Below the pieces are notes generated by a model, which worked only from the letters and a program-made list of their open reading frames with translations, did no database searches and had not been told where the DNA came from. A DNA stretch of 64,000 bases from Streptomyces sp. CB02058 (GTDB lineage Bacteria > Actinomycetota > Actinomycetes > Streptomycetales > Streptomycetaceae): the NCBI RefSeq assembly GCF_001905505.1, contig NZ_LIPG01000003.1, positions 806,001-870,000 of the forward strand, read 5' to 3'. A program made the position numbers and the translations under genes. Numbering within the stretch: position 1 is the first letter of the stretch; each line of letters begins with the position of its first letter. Shown here piece after piece: positions 8,171 through 17,618 of the stretch.

Positions 8171-9505
8171 ATGAAGCCCCGCAACCTCGCGATCTTTCTG
8201 ATCTCTTCAGGTCTTGTCCTGTCAGCCACGGCTTGCGGTGGTGATTCGGACGCCGGAGCCAAGGGGGATGTCACGATCACCGTGGCGTGTCAGCCGGCGA
8301 AGACGGCACCCAAGCAGCGCACGGCGTGGGACGCCGACGTCAAGGTCTTCGAGAAGGCGCACCCGGGCGTCAAGGTCAAGAGCACGGACCAGCAGCCGTG
8401 CTTCGACCCGAAGACCTTCGCCGCGAAGCTGGCCGGCGGTCAGATGGAGACGGTCTTCATGGCCCCCGTCACCAACTACGCCGATGTCATGGCCAAGGGA
8501 CAGGCGAAGGACATCACCGCGTCCACGGATCTGGTGAAGAACTTCGGGAACATCCGCCAGGACGTCCGGGACATGCTCACCAAGGACGGCAAGACCTACG
8601 GCGTGCCCAACGTCAGCTACAGCGTCGGACTGGTCTACAACCGCAAGCTCTTCGAGCAGGCGGGCCTCGACCCCAACTCCCCGCCGAAGACCTGGGACGA
8701 GGTCCGTGAAGCGGCGAAGAAGATCGCGGATCTGGGTGACGGGTACGTCGGATACGGAGAGTACGGCGGCGGCAACGTCGGTGGCTGGCACTTCGCGCAG
8801 TCCATCTTCAGCCGCGGCGGCGAGATGGTCGTGGACGGCAAGGCGGCCTTCAACAGCGCCGAGGGCAAGCAGGTCCTGCAGACGCTGCACGACATGCGCT
8901 GGGAGGACGACAGCGTCGGCAAGAAGGTGCTGATCGGCTGGGAGGCGCTGATGCAGCAGATGGCGGCCGGCAAGACGGGCATGATGCTCGGCGCCCCGGA
9001 CGTCGTCACCGACCTGGTGCAGAAGTTCCAGGGCAGCAAGGAGCAGTACGGCATCGCCCCCATCCCCGAGGGCAAGGCGTCGCTCACCGGAGGCGAGGCC
9101 TACATGATCAACCCGAAGGCGAGCGCCGCCGAGACCGAGGCCGGCCTGCAGTGGATCGACTTCCAGTTCAACACGCCGGGCAAGGGCCGTCACGACTACG
9201 CGCGCGGCAAGGCCAACGGTGAGGCCGTGGGCGTCCCGAACAACGACTACATGGGTGACTCGCCGACGGGCCAGGAGATCGCCGAACTCCGCGAGAAGAA
9301 CGCGGTCCTGCCGGTCGAGTACTACCAGCCCTACGTCGACGGGTCGGCGAACGTCGATCTCAAGCTGGAGCCGGCGAAGGCACAGGAGCTCTACGCGGTG
9401 CTGGACGTGGCCATGTCCGCGGTCCTGACCCGTGAGGACGCCGACATCGACAAACTGCTCGCCGATGCCGAGGGCAAGGCGAACACGATTCTGGCGAAGA
9501 GCTGA
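8171..9505 (+). CDS. ABC transporter sugar-binding lipoprotein
   Basis: A 444-residue solute-binding protein of the maltose/oligosaccharide family. It has a lipoprotein signal peptide with the modified cysteine at Cys22 (LSATAC), followed by a periplasmic-binding-protein fold (PNVSYSVGLVYNRKLFEQAG; GKTGMMLGAPDVV). GGAGG lies 8 nt before the ATG; the upstream extension of the frame is noncoding. It captures an alpha-linked oligosaccharide at the membrane for the two permeases that follow. The ATPase is not encoded here, as is common in streptomycetes, where a shared MsiK supplies it. Confidence 0.93.
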   Translation: MKPRNLAIFLISSGLVLSATACGGDSDAGAKGDVTITVACQPAKTAPKQRTAWDADVKVFEKAHPGVKVKSTDQQPCFDPKTFAAKLAGGQMETVFMAPVTNYADVMAKGQAKDITASTDLVKNFGNIRQDVRDMLTKDGKTYGVPNVSYSVGLVYNRKLFEQAGLDPNSPPKTWDEVREAAKKIADLGDGYVGYGEYGGGNVGGWHFAQSIFSRGGEMVVDGKAAFNSAEGKQVLQTLHDMRWEDDSVGKKVLIGWEALMQQMAAGKTGMMLGAPDVVTDLVQKFQGSKEQYGIAPIPEGKASLTGGEAYMINPKASAAETEAGLQWIDFQFNTPGKGRHDYARGKANGEAVGVPNNDYMGDSPTGQEIAELREKNAVLPVEYYQPYVDGSANVDLKLEPAKAQELYAVLDVAMSAVLTREDADIDKLLADAEGKANTILAKS

Positions 9506-9583
9506 CCGTCGTGGGCCGGGTGCCGCATCCGTCGCTGACGGAGTGCGGCACCCCGACCCGCGGCGCTGGAACGGGAGATCATC

Positions 9584-10528
9584 ATGGACACACCCACCGT
9601 GCAGGCGACACGGCCCCCGAGGCCGCGGCGCCGGCCACCCGCACGCCCCTCACGTCAGAGAAGGACTCTTCGCACCAACATCACCGCCTACGGATTTCTG
9701 TGCGCGGCCCTGTTCTGCTTCGCGCTGTTCGCCTGGTGGCCGATCGTCCGGCAGATCCTGCTCAGCTTCCAGGAGACCAACCTGGTCGACGAGCCCCGGT
9801 GGGTGGGCCTGGACAACTTCCGTGCGGTGGCGGAGGACCCGGCGTTCGGCCAGGCATGGAAGAACACCTTCGCCTTCACCTTCCTCGCCCTGCTGTGCGG
9901 CTACGTGATCCCGTTCGCGGTGGCGATCGTGCTCAACGAACTGCGGCACGCACGCGGATACCTGCGCTTCGTCGTGTACCTGCCGGTGATGCTGCCGCCG
10001 ATCGTCTCCGTGCTGCTCTTCCGCTGGTTCTACGATCCCGGACCCGGCCTGTTCAACCAGGTGCTCGACTTCATGGGCCTGCCGGGCCTGTCCTGGCTGG
10101 ACTCCACGGACACCGCGCTGATCTCCCTGGTCATCGTCTCCACCTGGATGAACATGGGCTCCGGGGTCCTGATCTATCTCGCCGCACTGCAGAACATCCC
10201 CGGTGACCTCTACGAAGCGGCCGAACTCGACGGAGCCGGTGTCTTCAAGCGGATCTGGAACGTCACCGTCCCGCAGACCCGGCTGATCCTGCTGCTCATG
10301 CTGATGCTCCAGATCGTCGCCACCATGCAGGTGTTCATCGAGCCCTACATGCTCACCGGCGGCGGACCGGAGAACGCGACGGTCACCGTCGCCTTCCTGA
10401 TGTACCAGTACGCCTTCGTCTACGGCGGGAACTACGGCGGCGGCAGCGCGCTCGGCGTCATGCTCATGATCGTTCTCCTTGCGGTCGCCGCAGTCCAGCT
10501 CCGGCTGACCCGCGACGAGAAGAGGTAG
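9584..10528 (+). CDS. ABC sugar permease, MalF type
   Basis: A 314-residue membrane protein with a basic N-terminus (PPRPRRRPPARPSRQRR) and six predicted helices. The transporter coupling loop EAAELDGAGVFKRIWNVTVP is the EAA motif that contacts the ATPase. It sits between the binding-protein gene and the second permease, 4 bp from the latter, so the two permeases are co-translated. Confidence 0.93.
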   Translation: MDTPTVQATRPPRPRRRPPARPSRQRRTLRTNITAYGFLCAALFCFALFAWWPIVRQILLSFQETNLVDEPRWVGLDNFRAVAEDPAFGQAWKNTFAFTFLALLCGYVIPFAVAIVLNELRHARGYLRFVVYLPVMLPPIVSVLLFRWFYDPGPGLFNQVLDFMGLPGLSWLDSTDTALISLVIVSTWMNMGSGVLIYLAALQNIPGDLYEAAELDGAGVFKRIWNVTVPQTRLILLLMLMLQIVATMQVFIEPYMLTGGGPENATVTVAFLMYQYAFVYGGNYGGGSALGVMLMIVLLAVAAVQLRLTRDEKR

Positions 10529-10532
10529 TCCC

Positions 10533-11522
10533 GTGGCCCACACAGTCGACATCACAGCCCACCAGGAAACCGACGTGGAGACTCCCGGGGGAACGCCGCC
10601 GGCCGAGCGCACCCGGAGCAAGCGGCGCCGAGGCCACTGGGCCGAAGGCCACTCCCGCACCATCGTCTCGCCCCTCGAGCTCAAGTCCCGCTGGGGGTCG
10701 CGGATCTACTGGACGGTGCTGGCCGCCGTCCTGTCCGTGTTCACGCTCGTGTTCGTCTTCCCGCTGTACTGGATGGTCACGGGCGCGATGAAATCGGGCG
10801 AGGAGATCGCCCAGATGCCGCCGACCCTGTGGCCGAAGGACCCGGACTTCTCGGTGTTCGCGGACGCCTGGGAGCTCTTCGACGTCGGGTTGCTCCTGAA
10901 GAACACGCTCTTCTACTCGGTCGGTGCCTGGCTGTTCGCCCTCGCGGTGGATGTGACGGCCGCGTACGCGCTGTCCAAGCTGCGCCCGATGTTCGGCAAC
11001 GTGATTCTCGGGGCGATGTTCGCGACCCTGATGATCCCGCCGATCGTCGTCATGATCCCGGCGTACATCACCGTCACGGACGTGCCGGTCTTCGGCTGGA
11101 ATCTGCTCAACACGCCCTGGGCGATCTGGTTCCCGGTCGCGGCCAACGGGTTCAACATCTTCCTGCTCAAACGGTTCTTCGACTCGATTCCGGACGAGAT
11201 CCTCGAAGCGGCGGAGATCGACGGGGTGCCGCCGTGGCGCGTGCTCGTCTCGATCATCCTGCCGATCTCGCGGCCCATCCTCGGTGTGGTGTCCATCTTC
11301 ACCATCGTGATGGTGTTCAAGGACTTCGTCTGGCCGTTGCTCGTGCTGCCGGACAGCGAGAAGATGACGATCAGCGTAGGCCTGTCCCAGACCGCGGGGC
11401 AGGTGACGCAGAACCAGATCATGGCGGGTCTGGTCATGGCGAGCATTCCGATGATCATCGTGTTCGTCTTCTTCCAGCGGAGCATCATGGCGGGCCTCAC
11501 CGCCGGCAGCCTGAAGGGCTGA
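10533..11522 (+). CDS. ABC sugar permease, MalG type
   Basis: A 329-residue membrane protein with a long cytosolic N-terminal tail, about six hydrophobic segments and the coupling motif EAAEIDGVPPWRVLVSIILP. It starts at GTG 4 bp after the first permease, and together they form the translocation channel. The C-terminus (QRSIMAGLTAGSLKG) is typical of MalG-like subunits. Confidence 0.93.
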   Translation: MAHTVDITAHQETDVETPGGTPPAERTRSKRRRGHWAEGHSRTIVSPLELKSRWGSRIYWTVLAAVLSVFTLVFVFPLYWMVTGAMKSGEEIAQMPPTLWPKDPDFSVFADAWELFDVGLLLKNTLFYSVGAWLFALAVDVTAAYALSKLRPMFGNVILGAMFATLMIPPIVVMIPAYITVTDVPVFGWNLLNTPWAIWFPVAANGFNIFLLKRFFDSIPDEILEAAEIDGVPPWRVLVSIILPISRPILGVVSIFTIVMVFKDFVWPLLVLPDSEKMTISVGLSQTAGQVTQNQIMAGLVMASIPMIIVFVFFQRSIMAGLTAGSLKG

Positions 11523-11646
11523 CCCGCGCTCCGCGCCCCTCACCTCCCCTTCGCCTCACCACCCATATGCACTCCGCCGCCGGCCGGCACTCTCCATGCC
11601 CCGTTCCGGCCGGCGGCGGAGTCCCACCTGCCCGAAAGGACCTCCC

Positions 11647-13251
11647 GTGGCAGCCGTGCACCCCTCCCGCACCCACGATTGGTGGCGTGACGCCGTCATC
11701 TACCAGGTCTATCCCCGCAGCTTCGCGGACGGCGACGGGGACGGCACGGGCGACCTCGCGGGTGTCCGCGCGAACCTGCCGTATCTCGCCCAACTGGGCG
11801 TGGACGCCGTGTGGTTCACCCCGTGGTACCTCTCGCCGCTCGTCGACGGCGGCTACGACGTGGCCGACTACCGCACCATCGACCCGGCCTTCGGCACCCT
11901 CGACGACGCCGAGAAGCTGATCTCGGACGCCGCCGAGCACGGCATCAAGGTCATCGTCGACATCGTCCCCAACCATGTCTCCGACCAGCACGCGTGGTTC
12001 CGGGCCGCCCTCGCTGCCGGGCCCGGCAGCGCCGAGCGGGAGCGCTTCCACTTCCGCCCCGGCCGCGGTGAGAACGGCGAACTCCCGCCGAACAACTGGC
12101 CCTCGCAGTTCGCCGGTGACACCTGGACCCGGGTGCCCGACGGAGAGTGGTACCTGCACCTGTTCACCCCCGAACAGCCCGACCTCAACTGGGACCACCC
12201 CGACGTCCGCCGCGAACACGAGGACGTGCTCCGCTTCTGGTTCGGGCGCGGCGTCGCCGGTGTCCGTATCGACTCCGCCGCCCTGCTCACCAAGCACCCG
12301 GACCTGCCCGACTTCACCGAGGGCGTCGACCCGCACCCCTACCTCGACCAGGACGAGATCCACGACATCTACCGCTCCTGGCGTGCCATCGCCGACGAGT
12401 ACGAGGGCATCTTCGTCGGCGAGGTCTGGCTCCCCGACTCCGAACGCTTCGCCCGCTACCTGCGGCCCGACGAGCTGCACACCGCCTTCAACTTCAACTT
12501 CCTCGCCTGCCCCTGGGACCCCGAGCGTCTGCGCCGCAGCATCGACGACACCCTCGCCGAGCACGCCCCGGTGAAGGCACCCGCGACCTGGGTGCTCTGC
12601 AACCACGACGTGACCCGCACGGTCACGCGCTACGGCCGGGAGGACACCGGGTTCGACTTCGGCACGAAGGCCTTCGGTACGCCCACCGACCTGGCCCTGG
12701 GAACCCGCCGCGCCCGGGCCGCCGCACTGCTCACGCTCGCGCTGCCCGGCTCGGTCTACCTCTATCAGGGCGAGGAACTGGGCCTGCCCGAGGTGGACAT
12801 ACCCCTCGACCGGCTCCAGGACCCGATGCACTTCCGCTCCGCCGGCACCGACCCGGGCCGCGACGGCTGCCGCGTCCCGCTGCCGTGGGCGGCCGGCGAA
12901 CCGCACAGCGGTTTCGGCGGTGCCGCGGAGCCCTGGCTGCCGCAGCCCGCGTACTGGCCGCAGTACGCGGTGGACGGCCAACTCGGCGATCCGGACTCGA
13001 TGCTGGCCCTGTACCGCACGGCGCTGAAGCTCCGCCGCGACACCCCCGGGTTCGGTGACGGTCCGATGACCTGGCTTCCCTCCGAACACGGCATCCTCGC
13101 CTTCGCCCGCACCGACGGCCTGGTCTGTGTGGTGAACCTTCAGGAACACCCTGCCGAGCTGCCCGCCCACACCGAGCTGCTGCTCGCGAGCGAACCGCTC
13201 GACGCGGATGGGCGGCTTCCGGGGGACACGGCGGTCTGGCTGCGCGTCTGA
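11647..13251 (+). CDS. GH13 alpha-glucosidase (oligo-1,6/alpha-1,4-glucosidase type)
   Basis: A 534-residue cytosolic glycoside hydrolase. The four GH13 regions are visible: DIVPNH, GVRIDSA with nucleophile Asp209, GEVW with acid/base Glu259, and CNHD with Asp321. The QVYPRSFADGDGDGTGDL stretch is typical of alpha-glucosidases, and there is no signal peptide. It hydrolyses the imported alpha-glucoside to glucose. The GTG start follows AAAGGAC; a longer frame upstream is noncoding. It is the last gene of the operon, before a strong hairpin. Confidence 0.93.
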   Translation: MAAVHPSRTHDWWRDAVIYQVYPRSFADGDGDGTGDLAGVRANLPYLAQLGVDAVWFTPWYLSPLVDGGYDVADYRTIDPAFGTLDDAEKLISDAAEHGIKVIVDIVPNHVSDQHAWFRAALAAGPGSAERERFHFRPGRGENGELPPNNWPSQFAGDTWTRVPDGEWYLHLFTPEQPDLNWDHPDVRREHEDVLRFWFGRGVAGVRIDSAALLTKHPDLPDFTEGVDPHPYLDQDEIHDIYRSWRAIADEYEGIFVGEVWLPDSERFARYLRPDELHTAFNFNFLACPWDPERLRRSIDDTLAEHAPVKAPATWVLCNHDVTRTVTRYGREDTGFDFGTKAFGTPTDLALGTRRARAAALLTLALPGSVYLYQGEELGLPEVDIPLDRLQDPMHFRSAGTDPGRDGCRVPLPWAAGEPHSGFGGAAEPWLPQPAYWPQYAVDGQLGDPDSMLALYRTALKLRRDTPGFGDGPMTWLPSEHGILAFARTDGLVCVVNLQEHPAELPAHTELLLASEPLDADGRLPGDTAVWLRV

Positions 13252-13324
13252 CCGGCGGATCCGGGTGGTGACCTGCCCTGCCCGGATCCGTCGCTCCGCG
13301 CGAGACCTGATCTCCGCGGACGGA

Positions 13325-13359
13325 CCCGGCCCGCTTTCGGCGTGCGAAAGCGGGCCGGG
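13325..13359 (+). terminator. Strong hairpin terminator after the glucosidase gene
   Basis: Perfect 15-bp inverted repeat, CCCGGCCCGCTTTCG (13325-13339) and its complement (13345-13359), with a 5-nt loop. There is no T-run, as is usual for streptomycete terminators. Confidence 0.7.
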
Positions 13360-13459
13360 CTGCTCGACGTGCCACCCGGGCCGTGCGCATGATGATGCTC
13401 TCGGTGGCGCGGGGCAGTTCCTCAGTTCTTTCTCAGGTTGCAGACAGAAATGGCAGGGC

Positions 13460-13499
13460 TCGCGCAACAGTTTGCGATTTTTGCGTTAGTCTTGCGTGT
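13460..13499 (+). promoter_or_regulatory. Operator/promoter of the LacI-type gene
   Basis: TCGCGCAACAGTTTGCGA (13460-13477) is an imperfect LacI-type palindrome, followed by two further TTGCG units. A weak -10, TTAGTC, ends 8 nt before the ATG and no ribosome-binding site is visible, so the mRNA may be leaderless. Autoregulation is likely. Confidence 0.5.
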
Positions 13500-14510
13500 A
13501 TGACGCGACGACTGGCCCAGGTGGCGAAGAAGGTAGGGGTCAGCGAGGCCACGGTCAGCCGTGTCCTCAATGGCAAGCCCGGTGTCTCCGAGGGAACACG
13601 ACAGTCCGTGCTCACGGCACTCGACGTCCTCGGGTACGAACGCCCCACGCAGTTGCGCGGGGAGCGCGCCCGGCTCGTGGGCCTTGTGCTGCCGGAGCTG
13701 CAGAACCCGATCTTCCCGGCGTTCGCCGAGGTCATCGGGGGTGCGCTCGCGCAGTACGGACTGACACCCGTGCTGTGCACGCAGACCAGGGGAGGCGTGT
13801 CGGAGGCCGATTACGTGGACCTGCTGCTCCAGCAGCAGGTGTCCGGGGTGGTCTTCGCGGGCGGCCTGTTCGCCCAGGCCGACGCTCCGCACGAGCACTA
13901 CCATCTGCTGGCCGAGCGGAACATACCGGTCGTCCTCGTCAACGCGCCGATCGCGGGCCTCGACTTTCCCTGCGTCGCGTGCGACGACGCGGTCGCCATC
14001 GAGCAGGCGTGGCGCCACCTCGTCTCGCTCGGTCACGAACGAATCGGCCTGGTCATCGGCCCCGCCGACCACATTCCCTCGCGTCGCAAGCTGGAAGCCG
14101 CGCACATGGCGGCCGAGGCGCTGGGCAGGGAGCTGCCCGACGAGTTCGTGCAGCGGTCGATCTTCTCGCTGGAGGGCGGCCAGGCGGCGACCGCGCAGCT
14201 CCTGGAGCGGGGCGTCACCGGCATCATCTGCGGCAGCGACCCGCTCGCACTCGGGGCGATCCGGGCGGCCCGCCGGCGCCGGCTCTCCGTTCCCGAGGAC
14301 GTGTCGGTCGTGGGCTTCGACGACTCCGCCTTCATGACCTGCACGGAGCCGCCCCTGTCGACGGTGCGCCAGCCCATCGAGGCGATGGGCCGCGCCGCGG
14401 TCGATCTGCTGTGCGCCCAGATACAGGGCACGCATCCGCGTCTCGGGGAACTGCTCTTCGAGCCGGAGCTCGTCGTTCGCGGATCGACCGCGCCGCCCCC
14501 TGCCCACTGA
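13500..14510 (+). CDS. LacI-family transcriptional regulator
   Basis: A 336-residue repressor with an N-terminal LacI helix-turn-helix (VAKKVGVSEATVSRVLNGKPGVS, about residues 8-30) and a periplasmic-binding-like sensor domain (GLVLPELQNPIFPAFAEVI; GFDDSAFM; the C-terminal TVRQP element). It follows the alpha-glucoside operon and very probably represses it until an oligosaccharide binds. The matching TCTTGCGT element in front of both units supports this. The ATG has no evident Shine-Dalgarno; a longer frame upstream crosses the operator and is not coding. Confidence 0.9.
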   Translation: MTRRLAQVAKKVGVSEATVSRVLNGKPGVSEGTRQSVLTALDVLGYERPTQLRGERARLVGLVLPELQNPIFPAFAEVIGGALAQYGLTPVLCTQTRGGVSEADYVDLLLQQQVSGVVFAGGLFAQADAPHEHYHLLAERNIPVVLVNAPIAGLDFPCVACDDAVAIEQAWRHLVSLGHERIGLVIGPADHIPSRRKLEAAHMAAEALGRELPDEFVQRSIFSLEGGQAATAQLLERGVTGIICGSDPLALGAIRAARRRRLSVPEDVSVVGFDDSAFMTCTEPPLSTVRQPIEAMGRAAVDLLCAQIQGTHPRLGELLFEPELVVRGSTAPPPAH

Positions 14511-14628
14511 CAACCCGGCGCCCTACGTGCCCAACTGATTGTTCATCACGTCATCGGCGCCGGTATCGCCCTCCCGTGGAGCGGCGTCGATGCCGGTGCC
14601 GTTGACGTTTCGGCGACATTATCCCGTC

Positions 14629-14718
14629 ATGATCCGTACGGAATCATTGGCGAAATCGGCACTGAATGGAAACCTCTCCGCCAAGCAGCGTAAACAAGTC
14701 GCCAAATTGCTCAAGTAG
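14629..14718 (+). CDS. Possible 29-residue lysine-rich peptide
   Basis: A short frame beginning MIRTESLAKSALNG and ending QRKQVAKLLK. It stands out because its codons are A/T-rich (TCA, TTG, AAA, CAA) unlike neighbouring genes, and the C-terminal half would form a basic amphipathic helix. No clear ribosome-binding site was found, and the gene is too short to judge by length. It may be a small regulatory peptide, or chance sequence in a low-GC patch between a regulator gene and a convergent unknown gene. Confidence 0.3.
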   Translation: MIRTESLAKSALNGNLSAKQRKQVAKLLK

Positions 14719-14808
14719 TCGTCTCATGCTCGCCGGCGCCGGCCCGTCGGCACCGACGAGGAGGCGGCGGAGCGGGAGAGGTGCCGCCGCCCCGCCCCTG
14801 CGCCTGGT

Positions 14809-15555
14809 TCAGCCGGCGGCCCGGTGCGAGGTGCGGGGCGCGGAGGGCAGCGGCGCCTGCGCGGTGCGTGTCACGTCGCCGACCAGCTCGACCACATCGG
14901 GCCCGTATGCCTGGGAGTTGACCACCTTCAGGAGGAGCACGAAGGAGCTGTTGCGGTGCTTGCGCTGCAACTTCTCGTAGTTGCGCATGAGATAGCGGGA
15001 GGCCGCCTGGTTGGTGATGGCCCGCTGGCCGCACAGCAGGAAGACGGGGCGTGCTTCCTGACCACCCGTCAGGCGGGCCAGGAGCACATGCTCGCTGGTG
15101 CCCGGCTCCAGCCGGTAGCGCTCCGAGCCGATCTGGAAGGCCGCGCGGTCGGGGCCCGGCTCCGGTCCGGTGTTGATCTTCACGCCCGGCAGCAGGGACT
15201 GCAGGTGCGCGGCCATCCGCCGGTTCGACCCGGGGCCGCCCACACAGAACTCCGTACGCTCGCCGAAGCCTTGCTGCGTGGTGTCGTGGGACACGATCTG
15301 CGCGTGCGCCGAACAGTCCTTGATCAGGGCGGAGAGCTCCAGCAGGGCGAAGACGTCGTGGCGGTGGACCGCACCGTCGCCCCCGGCCTCGCGATTGACG
15401 ACGAGCAGGCACTCGGAGTTCCCCGGCAGGCCGAAGAAGGCCTGCTTGCGCCGGAGTTTGCGCCGCCACAGATACGTGCGGGCGAGCCAGCCGAGGGCGG
15501 CACTGATTCCGGCGGCTATGAGGCCGAGCACGATGTTGCGTACGTCGTCATTCAT
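14809..15555 (-). CDS. Membrane-anchored protein of unknown function
   Basis: A 248-residue protein with one N-terminal membrane helix (NIVLGLIAAGISAALGWLA) followed by an arginine-rich cytosolic segment and a soluble domain. The domain has alternating hydrophobic strands (ECLLVVNREAGG; RPVFLLCGQRAITN; SSFVLLLKVVNSQAYG) and a glycine-rich CVGGPGSNRRM turn, suggesting a Rossmann-like fold. I do not recognise the family. The ATG at 15555 is preferred over an upstream GTG. It is transcribed alone, opposite to its neighbours. Confidence 0.65.
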   Translation of the reverse strand: MNDDVRNIVLGLIAAGISAALGWLARTYLWRRKLRRKQAFFGLPGNSECLLVVNREAGGDGAVHRHDVFALLELSALIKDCSAHAQIVSHDTTQQGFGERTEFCVGGPGSNRRMAAHLQSLLPGVKINTGPEPGPDRAAFQIGSERYRLEPGTSEHVLLARLTGGQEARPVFLLCGQRAITNQAASRYLMRNYEKLQRKHRNSSFVLLLKVVNSQAYGPDVVELVGDVTRTAQAPLPSAPRTSHRAAG

Positions 15556-15660
15556 GAGCGGGCATATTAGCGGTCCGTTCGGACACACGGCCGAGGCGGT
15601 CCTGACGATCCGTGTGATGCGGCGTTACCCTGCGCGGACGATCCTTCACTGGAGGTACGG

Positions 15661-17466
15661 ATGCGTGGTTCCGTCGGCCGGAATGTGTCGTTCCTGAGCG
15701 TGATCGCCGTCATCGGCTCGCTCGGCGCAGCGGCCCCAGCCTCACCCTCGCCACCGGCGCAGACCCCCAAGTCCCCGGTGGCGGTGGGATACGGGGGAGC
15801 GGTGTCCAGCGTCGACGCGGACGCGTCGGCGGCCGGCATCGAGGTGCTCCGGCAGGGAGGCAACGCCGTGGACGCGGCCGTGGCCACCGCCGCCGCACTC
15901 GGTGTGACCGAGCCCTACTCGGCCGGCATCGGCGGTGGCGGCTACTTCGTGCACTACGACGCCAGGACCCGCACCGTCCGGACCATCGACGGCCGCGAGA
16001 CCGCCCCGCGCAGCGCCGACTCCTCGCTCTTCCTGGAGAACGGCAAGCCGATCCCCTTCAACGACGCGGTGACCAGTGGCCTGGGGGTCGGGACGCCCGG
16101 CACACCCGCCACCTGGCAGAAGGCGCTCGACGCGTGGGGCAGCAAGCCGCTCGGCCGGCTGCTGGCCCCCGCCGAGCGGCTGGCCCGTGACGGATTCGTC
16201 GTGGACGAGACCTTCCGCTCCCAGACCGCGGCCAACCAGGCGCGCTTCGCGGACTTCCCCGCCAGCGCCGAACTCTTTCTTCCCGACGGGGAGTTGCCGG
16301 TCACGGGCTCGGTCTTCAAGAACCCCGACCTGGCCCGCACGTACCGGACGCTCGGCCGCGAGGGCATCGACGAGCTGTACCGGGGCGAACTCGCCCGGGA
16401 CATCGTGGAGACGGTGCGCACGCCTCCCGTGGACCCGGCGGCCACCCGTGTGGTGCGTCCCGGGGATCTGACGGCCAAGGATCTCAAGGCGTACCGCGCG
16501 CTGGGCCAGGCCCCGACGAAGGTCGGCTACCGGGGCCTCGACGTCTACGGCATCGCACCGTCCTCGTCCGGCGGGACGAGCGTGGGCGAGGCCCTCAACA
16601 TCCTGGAGTCCACGGACCTTTCGAAGGCGGGCGAGGCGGGGTATCTGCACCGGCTCATCGAGGCGAGCCGGATCGCGTTCGCCGACCGGGGCCGCTGGGT
16701 CGGAGACCCCGCCTTCGAGAACGTACCGACGAAGGAACTGCTCAGCCAGCGCTTCGCCGACTCCCGCGAGTGCCTCATCAAGGACGACGCCGTCCTCACG
16801 AGCCCGCTCGCGCCGGGTGACCCGCGTGATCCCGCCCGCTGCGCCACCGGGGGAGAGGCCGCCCCGACGACGTTCGAGGGCGAGAACACGACTCATCTGA
16901 CGACCGCCGACAAGTGGGGCAACGTCGTCGCCTACACCCTGACGATCGAGTCGACCGGCGGCAGCGGCATCACCGTGCCCGGCCGGGGCTTCCTGCTCAA
17001 CAACGAGCTCACGGACTTCTCCTTCGCGCCGGCGAACCCGGCGGCCCACGACCCGAACCTGCCCGGACCGGCGAAGCGCCCGCGCTCGTCGATCTCGCCG
17101 ACCATCGTGCTGGACCACGGAAAGCCCGTCCTGGCCCTCGGCTCGCCGGGAGGTGCCACGATCATCACCACCGTGCTGCAGACCCTGACGGGCCACCTCG
17201 ACCGGGGGCTTCCGCTGGTCGAGGCGATCGCCGCGCCACGCGCCAGCCAGCGCAACGCGGCCACCACCGAGATCGAGCCGGGGCTCTGGGACAGCCCGGT
17301 GCGCGCGGAGCTGGAGGCGCTCGGACATGTCTTCAAGGCGAACCCGGAGATCGGGGCGGCCACGGGCATCCAGCGCCTCCCCGACGGCCGCTGGCTGGCG
17401 GCCGCCGAAAAGGTGCGGCGCGGCGGGGGCTCGGCCATGGTGGTGAATCCGAGCGGCCGTCGCTGA
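15661..17466 (+). CDS. ggt: Gamma-glutamyltransferase, secreted
   Basis: A 601-residue precursor with an N-terminal signal sequence (about 1-30) and the whole Ntn-hydrolase fold. It has the N-terminal EVLRQGGNAVDAAVATAAAL element, the self-cleavage site before Thr410 in NTTHLTTADKWGN (the nucleophile of the small subunit) and the oxyanion/substrate region SSISPTIV and GSPGGATI. It hydrolyses or transfers the gamma-glutamyl group of glutathione and related compounds outside the cell. GGAGG precedes the ATG. It is a stand-alone gene ended by a hairpin. Confidence 0.95.
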   Translation: MRGSVGRNVSFLSVIAVIGSLGAAAPASPSPPAQTPKSPVAVGYGGAVSSVDADASAAGIEVLRQGGNAVDAAVATAAALGVTEPYSAGIGGGGYFVHYDARTRTVRTIDGRETAPRSADSSLFLENGKPIPFNDAVTSGLGVGTPGTPATWQKALDAWGSKPLGRLLAPAERLARDGFVVDETFRSQTAANQARFADFPASAELFLPDGELPVTGSVFKNPDLARTYRTLGREGIDELYRGELARDIVETVRTPPVDPAATRVVRPGDLTAKDLKAYRALGQAPTKVGYRGLDVYGIAPSSSGGTSVGEALNILESTDLSKAGEAGYLHRLIEASRIAFADRGRWVGDPAFENVPTKELLSQRFADSRECLIKDDAVLTSPLAPGDPRDPARCATGGEAAPTTFEGENTTHLTTADKWGNVVAYTLTIESTGGSGITVPGRGFLLNNELTDFSFAPANPAAHDPNLPGPAKRPRSSISPTIVLDHGKPVLALGSPGGATIITTVLQTLTGHLDRGLPLVEAIAAPRASQRNAATTEIEPGLWDSPVRAELEALGHVFKANPEIGAATGIQRLPDGRWLAAAEKVRRGGGSAMVVNPSGRR

Positions 17467-17485
17467 CGGCTCGCCGCGTGCGGGA

Positions 17486-17530
17486 GCCCCGGGGCCGGTA
17501 CGGCGCGACGCGTCCTGCCGGCCCCGGGGC
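17486..17530 (+). terminator. Hairpin terminator after ggt
   Basis: A 13-bp inverted repeat (GCCCCGGGGCCGG at 17486-17498 and its complement at 17518-17530). A second palindrome, GGAGGGCCCGC/GCGGGCCCTCC, follows at 17570-17591 close to the next gene. Confidence 0.55.
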
Positions 17531-17618
17531 CGTGCGGCGGCCGGGGCCGGACCGGGCCCCGTCGGCCAGGGAGGGCCCGCGCGGGCCCTCCGTGTCGAGT
17601 GAAAGGGCAACTCCCACG

